From positions 170,001-234,000 of the forward strand of contig NC_022524.1 of assembly GCF_000473245.1 (NCBI RefSeq): a DNA stretch of 64,000 nt, written 5' to 3'. Shown here in pieces: positions 59,662 to 64,000 of the stretch. The position numbers and the translations under genes were made by a program. Below the pieces are notes generated by a model. It had not been told where the DNA came from. It searched no databases and saw only the letters and a list, made by a program, of their open reading frames with translations. Positions within the stretch are counted from its first letter, which is position 1. Every line of letters starts with the position of its first letter. The DNA comes from Bacillus infantis NRRL B-14911. Lineage in GTDB: Bacteria; Bacillota; Bacilli; Bacillales; Cytobacillaceae.

Positions 59662-60006
59662 ATGCCTTGGATTTATTTATTTGCAGCAGGAATATGCGAA
59701 ATAGGGTGGGCCTTCGGGCTTAAGTATTCAGAAGGATTCACAAAGCCTTTGCCGGCGGCCATCACCATTATATTGATTATCATCAGCTTTATGCTGTTCT
59801 CAAATGCGATGAAAACCATCCCGATCGGAACAGCTTATGCAGTATTCACCGGGATTGGAGCGGCAGGGACTGTAATTGTCAGTATGATGTTCCTCGGGGA
59901 GCCGGGCGGGGCTGTGAAGCTTTTATTCCTGGCGCTGCTGCTCGGCGGCATCATCGGGCTGAAAATGACCTCCAAAGAAGAAGAGACAGAAAAGGGGGCT
60001 GAGTAG
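59662..60006 (+). CDS. yvdS: SMR multidrug efflux subunit (YvdS-like)
   Basis: 114 residues with four membrane helices, small multidrug resistance family: WIYLFAAGICEIGWAFGLKYSEGF (conserved membrane Glu about 13), IPIGTAYAVFTGIGAAGT and ALLLGGIIGLKM. ATG 59662 has AAGGGTAG upstream. A charged tail (KEEETEKGAE) follows the fourth helix. With the next gene it probably forms a heterodimeric pump exporting cationic compounds or guanidinium-like ions. Confidence 0.92.
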   Translation: MPWIYLFAAGICEIGWAFGLKYSEGFTKPLPAAITIILIIISFMLFSNAMKTIPIGTAYAVFTGIGAAGTVIVSMMFLGEPGGAVKLLFLALLLGGIIGLKMTSKEEETEKGAE

Positions 60007-60008
60007 GC

Positions 60009-60323
60009 ATGTCATGGTTTTATTTAGTATTGGCGGGATTCGGTGAAATAGGATTCGTCATTTTCATGAAGCTGTCTGAAGGCTTCACAAGAAAAAAATA
60101 TACACTCTTATCCGGTTTATCTGGCTTCATCAGCTTTTATTTTCTTTCCCGGGCACTGCTGGAGATCCCGATTGGCACAGGCTACGGAATCTGGACCGGA
60201 ATCGGTGCAGCCGGAAGCGTGCTGCTCGGCATGCTATTTTTCGGTGAATCCCGGGATTGGAAACGGGTTATATTTATCGGGATGATCATTGGCGGGGTTA
60301 TTGGCTTAAAGACAATCAGCTAG
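60009..60323 (+). CDS. yvdR: SMR multidrug efflux subunit (YvdR-like)
   Basis: 104 residues, four membrane helices: WFYLVLAGFGEIGFVIFMKLSEGF with the membrane Glu (about 13), IPIGTGYGIWTGIGAAGSVLLGM, and GMIIGGVIGLKT. It starts 2 bp after the partner's stop codon. Paired SMR proteins (EbrAB, YkkCD, YvdRS) work together in the membrane with opposite topologies. A terminator follows. Confidence 0.92.
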   Translation: MSWFYLVLAGFGEIGFVIFMKLSEGFTRKKYTLLSGLSGFISFYFLSRALLEIPIGTGYGIWTGIGAAGSVLLGMLFFGESRDWKRVIFIGMIIGGVIGLKTIS

Positions 60324-60333
60324 GAATAAGGCA

Positions 60334-60364
60334 GCAGCTTTCGTATGAAGGCTGCTGTTTTTTA
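60334..60364 (+). terminator. Terminator after the TetR-SMR operon
   Basis: CAGCAGC and GCTGCTG stem with a loop of about 12 nt and T6. Confidence 0.85.
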
Positions 60365-60409
60365 TTTGCAGAATACTACACAGATGTATTAAAAAAATCT
60401 CAAAATAGG

Positions 60410-60438
60410 TTGAAATCGTTTTCAAAATGGAGTATATT
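60410..60438 (+). promoter_or_regulatory. Promoter of the LacI gene with overlapping cre site
   Basis: TTGAAA (60410-60415) and TATATT (60433-60438) are 17 bp apart. TGAAATCGTTTTCA (60411-60424) fits the CcpA cre consensus TGWAANCGNTNWCA and overlaps the -35, so catabolite repression is likely. Confidence 0.7.
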
Positions 60439-60455
60439 CAATTTACAGTTAATTA

Positions 60456-60469
60456 CCGAAACGTTTCGG
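60456..60469. promoter_or_regulatory. LacI-type operator upstream of the lacI gene
   Basis: Perfect palindrome CCGAAACGTTTCGG, 18 bp after the -10 and 19 bp before the start codon. The same palindrome recurs before the glycosidase gene, so both are probably bound by the local LacI protein. Confidence 0.8.
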
Positions 60470-60488
60470 ATAACGGGAGTTTTATAAT

Positions 60489-61508
60489 ATGACGACAATA
60501 AAAGATATTGCTAAAGCAGCTGGAGTTTCGGTTACAACTGTCTCCCGGGCTTTAAATGGTTATTCAGATGTAAATGAGAAAACCCGAGAAAAAATAATGA
60601 GCGTAGCCAAAGAATTAAACTACAGTCCAAATACCCTTGCAAGAAGTCTGGTAATGAATAAATCAAAAACAATTGGTCTTCTTGTTTCCGGACTTAACAA
60701 AGGGAGCGTAAAAGACAATTTTACCTTTGAAGTGCTGTCCGGGGTCAATGACTATGTCAGCGAAACAGATTATGATCTTGTTCTCTTCAGCACAACTTCC
60801 ATTAAACAAAGGGAAAAGACGTATACACAGCTTTGCAGAGAAAGAAGAGTAGATGGAGTAATTATGCAGGGAATCCGTACGGATGATCCTTATCTTCAAG
60901 AGGTGGTTGAAAGCGATATACCGTGTGTTCTCATTGATATACCCATTGAGACTGATACAGCAGGATATATAACAACTGACAATAAGCTTGGTGCTAAAAA
61001 GGCAATCGAGCATTTAATCAGGCTTGGGCACCGAAATATTGCTATGATTAATGGCCACGAATATGCATTTGTAAGCCAGCAGAGGCTGCAGGGGTTTGAA
61101 GAAGCAATGCAGGGTGCAGGATTGTCGCTGAATAAAGAATGGATCGTCAATGGAGAATTTAATGAGGAAGCTGCTGAGTCAGCAGCCGTAAAGCTTCTTA
61201 AAGAACACCATGAGATTAGCGCCATTTTTTGTGCGAGCGATTTAATGGCACTGGGAGTGATGAAAGCTGCCAAAAGGCTCAATCTTCAGGTGCCTGAAGA
61301 ACTTTCCGTAGTTGGATATGATGATATCATGCTATCATCATATGTTTCCCCTCCTCTAACGACCATTGCCCAAAATAAGTTTTTAATGGGTTATGAGGCT
61401 GCCAAAATGCTTATTAATACACTGGAAGAAAAGGAAGAACCGCATGTTGTTACACTTGATACAGAACTTAAGATAAGGGAAACAACAATGAAAATTAGAG
61501 AAAGATGA
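60489..61508 (+). CDS. LacI-family transcriptional regulator
   Basis: 339 residues. N-terminal LacI helix-turn-helix and hinge (about 1-55, TTIKDIAKAAGVSVTTVSRALNGYSDVNEKTREKI, then NYSPNTLARSLV) and a periplasmic-binding-protein-like sugar domain (TIGLLVSGLNKG, RRVDGVIMQGIRTDD, HRNIAMINGHE, AIFCASDLMALGVMKA, SVVGYDDIMLS). GGGAG precedes ATG 60489. The gene is AT-richer than the upstream genes. It probably represses itself and the sugar genes downstream until an alpha-glucoside or similar inducer binds; the sugar is not known. Confidence 0.93.
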   Translation: MTTIKDIAKAAGVSVTTVSRALNGYSDVNEKTREKIMSVAKELNYSPNTLARSLVMNKSKTIGLLVSGLNKGSVKDNFTFEVLSGVNDYVSETDYDLVLFSTTSIKQREKTYTQLCRERRVDGVIMQGIRTDDPYLQEVVESDIPCVLIDIPIETDTAGYITTDNKLGAKKAIEHLIRLGHRNIAMINGHEYAFVSQQRLQGFEEAMQGAGLSLNKEWIVNGEFNEEAAESAAVKLLKEHHEISAIFCASDLMALGVMKAAKRLNLQVPEELSVVGYDDIMLSSYVSPPLTTIAQNKFLMGYEAAKMLINTLEEKEEPHVVTLDTELKIRETTMKIRER

Positions 61509-61547
61509 CGGTCTGTTACTGGGACCAATCTTTTTTTTCACAAAAAT

Positions 61548-61561
61548 CCGAAACGTTTTGG
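61548..61561. promoter_or_regulatory. LacI-type half-perfect operator before the glycosidase gene
   Basis: CCGAAACGTTTTGG differs from the perfect palindrome by one base. It lies 58 bp upstream of the perfect site (61606), so two operators frame the likely promoter region and looping is possible. Confidence 0.65.
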
Positions 61562-61605
61562 AAAACGCTTCTAATTAATCTGGAAGCATTTTAAATGCAT
61601 TTTAA

Positions 61606-61619
61606 CCGAAACGTTTCGG
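61606..61619. promoter_or_regulatory. LacI-type operator before the glycosidase gene
   Basis: Perfect CCGAAACGTTTCGG, identical to the site before lacI, ending 17 bp before the glycosidase start codon. Confidence 0.8.
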
Positions 61620-61636
61620 AACGCCAGGAGGACCTT

Positions 61637-63733
61637 ATGGATTACAGAGTAATTAAGGAAAATGATTTATTTCTACTAACAGACAGCAAAGGGAATATCC
61701 CTGAAAACCACTCATATGGCCTGGGGCTCTATACAAAGGATACGAGATTCCTGAGCAGGCTGGATATCAGGATAAATGGTGAAGAGCCTATCCTATTATC
61801 TTCAGACGCAGATGAAAATTATATGGCAAAAATACTTCTCACAAATCCCCATATGGAAAAGGACGGGGAGCTGATTCTCTGGAGAGAATCGGTTGAGATT
61901 GAAAGAGTCCGATTTATTTATGAAGAGGTTCTTTATGAAACAGTTAAACTAAAAAACTACTTCCCAAAAGAAATTGAATTTAATTTCAGCCTTCGAGCTG
62001 ATGCTGATTTTGCTGATATGTTCATTGTAAGAGGTTTTCAAAACGGCGACATCGGGAAGAGGACCGGCCAGACCTGCGGCAGACAGAACTTGAGCTTTCA
62101 TTATGAAGGTGCAGATGGGCTTGAACGCAGAACCAGAATTTCATGGGATAAAGAGGGTGCAGAAGTTGAAAGTTCAGGGGAAGTATCCTTCCGCTTTAAG
62201 CTTCAGCACCTGGAGGAAGAGGCTGTTACTTTTGTGATCGAGCCGCAAACAGGGCAGGAAGCAACAAAAGAAATCCAGCCTGCGGAAAAAGCGAAAGAGC
62301 TGCTGCGGGATTCTTATCAGAAATGGAATGATGAGACCACGAAGGTAGAAACCGATTATGAGCCCCTCCAGCGCCTTGTTGACAGAGGAATTGACGACCT
62401 TCGCGTGCTGTTAACAGACCTGGGGCACGGTGAATTTCCGGTTGCCGGCCTGCCGTGGTTCGGTGTGCCCTTCGGCCGTGACAGCCTGATTGCAGCTCTG
62501 CAAATGCTGGCTTTCTGCCCCGAGGTTGCAAAAGGGACCTTGCGTACGATGGCAAGCAGGCAGGGAGATAAACTCGATCCATGGAGAGATGAACAGCCTG
62601 GGAAAATCATGCATGAGCTTCGCTTTGGGGAACTGGCCAATACAGGTCAAATTCCATTTACACCCTATTATGGCACGATTGATGCTACACCACTGTTCCT
62701 TATGCTTTTGACAGAGTATGTAAAATGGACTGGGGACATCACCATTGCTGATGAGCTCGGCGAAAATATCGAAGCTGCCCTAAACTGGATTGACGAGCAT
62801 GGAGACAGGGATGGGGATCTTTTTGTGGAGTATCACCAGGAGTCCAGCAAAGGAATTGCCAATCAGGGCTGGAAGGATTCAGGGGATTCCATTGTACACA
62901 GGAACGGGGAATATGCAAAAACTCCTATTGCACTGAGTGAAGTCCAGGGCTATGTCTACCAGGCGAAAAGAGGTATCGCTTCCATCTATGAACAGCTAGG
63001 CAAAGAAGCAGAGGCCGTAAAACTTAGAAATCAAGCTGAAAAATTGAAGGAAAAATTCAATGAAGCCTTTTGGATGGAAGATCAGCAGTTTTATGCCATA
63101 GCACTGGATGAAAAGAAGCAGCAAGTTGGCACCATTACTTCCAATCCTGGCCACACCCTTTTTTCCGGAATAGTGGAGGGAGAGCGCGCAGATGCTGTCT
63201 CTGACATGCTGGTTTCTCCAAAGATGTATTCCGGCTTTGGGGTGCGTACGATGGGTGAAGGCGAAGCCGGCTATAATCCGATGAGCTATCATGATGGCAG
63301 CATCTGGCCACATGATAACAGCATGATTCTTTTAGGGATGAGCAAGCTTGGTAAAACAGCACATGCCAGCCAGGTCATGGAGGGGCTGATCAAAGCCTCT
63401 GCCAGTTTTGAGTATGACCGGCTTCCAGAGCTGTTCTGCGGATACGATGCTTCCAGGGGAAAAGCAGTTAAATATCCGGTTGCCTGTTCCCCGCAGGCGT
63501 GGGCGGCCGGAACTCCGCTCGTATTCATCCAGGCCCTGCTCGGACTATTCCCTGACAGCTTAAAGGAGGAGGTAAGAATGTCTCCTTCGCTTCTGGAAGG
63601 AATGAATAAGCTGACTGTCCGGAATATCAAGATCGGAAAAGGGCTTTTATCGCTGCAGGCAGCGAGAACAGAGAGCGGCGTAAAGCTTGAAATTACAGAA
63701 AATACGACTGGCTATCAAATAAACATCCATTAA
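61637..63733 (+). CDS. Glycogen-debranching-type alpha-glucosidase (GDE_N_bis family)
   Basis: 698 residues. N-terminal beta domain (about 1-190, NHSYGLGLYTKDTRFLSRLDIRINGEEPILLSS) of the GDE_N_bis type, followed by an (alpha/alpha)6 barrel (about 250-690; LPWFGVPFGRDSLIAALQ, FTPYYGTIDATPLFLMLLTEYVKWTGD, SYHDGSIWPHDNSMILLGM). Such proteins are annotated as amylo-alpha-1,6-glucosidase or trehalase-like enzymes acting on alpha-glucosides. No signal peptide, so cytosolic. GGAGG is 6 bp before ATG 61637; the longer frame to 61595 would span the operator. A solute-binding lipoprotein gene follows, so imported sugar is the likely substrate. Confidence 0.88.
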   Translation: MDYRVIKENDLFLLTDSKGNIPENHSYGLGLYTKDTRFLSRLDIRINGEEPILLSSDADENYMAKILLTNPHMEKDGELILWRESVEIERVRFIYEEVLYETVKLKNYFPKEIEFNFSLRADADFADMFIVRGFQNGDIGKRTGQTCGRQNLSFHYEGADGLERRTRISWDKEGAEVESSGEVSFRFKLQHLEEEAVTFVIEPQTGQEATKEIQPAEKAKELLRDSYQKWNDETTKVETDYEPLQRLVDRGIDDLRVLLTDLGHGEFPVAGLPWFGVPFGRDSLIAALQMLAFCPEVAKGTLRTMASRQGDKLDPWRDEQPGKIMHELRFGELANTGQIPFTPYYGTIDATPLFLMLLTEYVKWTGDITIADELGENIEAALNWIDEHGDRDGDLFVEYHQESSKGIANQGWKDSGDSIVHRNGEYAKTPIALSEVQGYVYQAKRGIASIYEQLGKEAEAVKLRNQAEKLKEKFNEAFWMEDQQFYAIALDEKKQQVGTITSNPGHTLFSGIVEGERADAVSDMLVSPKMYSGFGVRTMGEGEAGYNPMSYHDGSIWPHDNSMILLGMSKLGKTAHASQVMEGLIKASASFEYDRLPELFCGYDASRGKAVKYPVACSPQAWAAGTPLVFIQALLGLFPDSLKEEVRMSPSLLEGMNKLTVRNIKIGKGLLSLQAARTESGVKLEITENTTGYQINIH

Positions 63734-63793
63734 TCTTAACGCGGAGATATCCTCCGCTTTGGATAAATCCAAAAATGAAAGGGGTTTCTTTCT

Positions 63794-64000
63794 ATGTTGA
63801 ATAAAAAGCTGCTGGCTGGAGCCAGTATGGCCGCAATGTTGTTTGGAAGCATTCTAACAGGATGCAGCGGAGGTGACTCATCCAAGGAGACATCCACAAA
63901 GGATGGGGAAAAGGTTGAAATTACACTTGCCGGGTGGGGATCATCCCCCGAGGAGTCAGAGCTTTTGAAGCAAGTGCTTGCGGATTTTGAGGAGTCTCAT
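63794..64000 (+). CDS. Sugar ABC transporter solute-binding lipoprotein, 5' part (cut by window end)
   Basis: The first 69 codons are present: lipoprotein signal (LAGASMAAMLFGSILTGC, lipobox LTGC, Cys about 24), a Ser/Asp/Lys-rich linker, then EITLAGWGSSPEESELLKQVLADFEESH, the usual start of carbohydrate-binding family 1 proteins. AAAGGGGT precedes ATG 63794. A short hairpin (GCGGAG...CTCCGC, 63740-63758) lies between it and the glycosidase gene and may lower readthrough. The gene continues past the window end, probably with permease genes. Confidence 0.92.
   Translation, partial: MLNKKLLAGASMAAMLFGSILTGCSGGDSSKETSTKDGEKVEITLAGWGSSPEESELLKQVLADFEESH

Overview
This is a chromosomal window from a low-to-mid-GC, endospore-forming Bacillaceae (Bacillus sensu lato). 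The evidence is the rrn-tRNA cluster, the sigW-rsiW-cdaA-cdaR-glmM-glmS order, strong AGGAGG ribosome binding sites, a Spo0E-like protein, SigB-type stress genes and typical Bacillus RNA switches. The species cannot be fixed from the sequence alone.

Layout. 1-2.7 kb: the 3' half of 23S rRNA, 5S rRNA and ten tRNA genes ending in a terminator. 2.9-11.6 kb: arginase, a short Spo0E-like gene on the minus strand, SigW and its anti-sigma factor, the c-di-AMP cyclase CdaA with CdaR and GlmM, then GlmS behind a glmS ribozyme. 11.6-18.1 kb: an array of four palindromic repeats, an XRE regulator with two small membrane proteins, a SET-domain protein, a HesB-like gene with an in-frame UGA (probable selenoprotein), a FusB-type EF-G-binding protein, TatA and UppP. 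18.1-21.8 kb: a c-di-AMP riboswitch with a glutamate/aspartate symporter, a K+/H+ antiporter with an RCK_C domain and a lone tyrosine recombinase. 22-30.7 kb: stress and envelope genes (Pgl, a YflT-type general stress protein behind a SigB-like promoter, an RsbR paralogue, an MscS-like channel, an ECF sigma/DUF4179 pair). 30.9-38.2 kb: KtrB behind a second c-di-AMP riboswitch, a lipid kinase, Dps with a PerR box, a DedA protein, a PadR pair and a TauE permease. 38.2-45.5 kb: T-box-controlled argS, a RodA-type protein, an unknown conserved gene, an array of eleven 52-bp tandem repeats, and a TrmB regulator divergent from an MFS exporter.

45.6-58.1 kb is a cobalamin-riboswitch-controlled operon for corrinoid uptake and salvage: BtuF, BtuC, a BtuD-CbiZ fusion, CbiB, CobD, CobU, CobQ, CobS, CobC, a small CobU-like protein, a PduO adenosyltransferase, a CblT-like S component and a CblS-like kinase. 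The genes mostly overlap, so they are probably translated together. The set takes in cobinamides and alpha-ribazole and rebuilds adenosylcobalamin. 58.1-64 kb: an acetyltransferase, a TetR regulator with a paired SMR efflux pump (yvdTSR type), and a LacI-regulated sugar locus with a debranching-type glycosidase and a truncated solute-binding lipoprotein.

Two themes link distant genes. One is c-di-AMP and potassium/osmolyte balance: CdaA makes the messenger, and two riboswitches plus an RCK_C antiporter can sense it. The other is cell-envelope stress: SigW, UppP, RodA, the ECF/DUF4179 pair and DedA. The least explained elements are the UGA-containing HesB gene, the phased 52-bp repeat array and the palindromic array at 11.6 kb.
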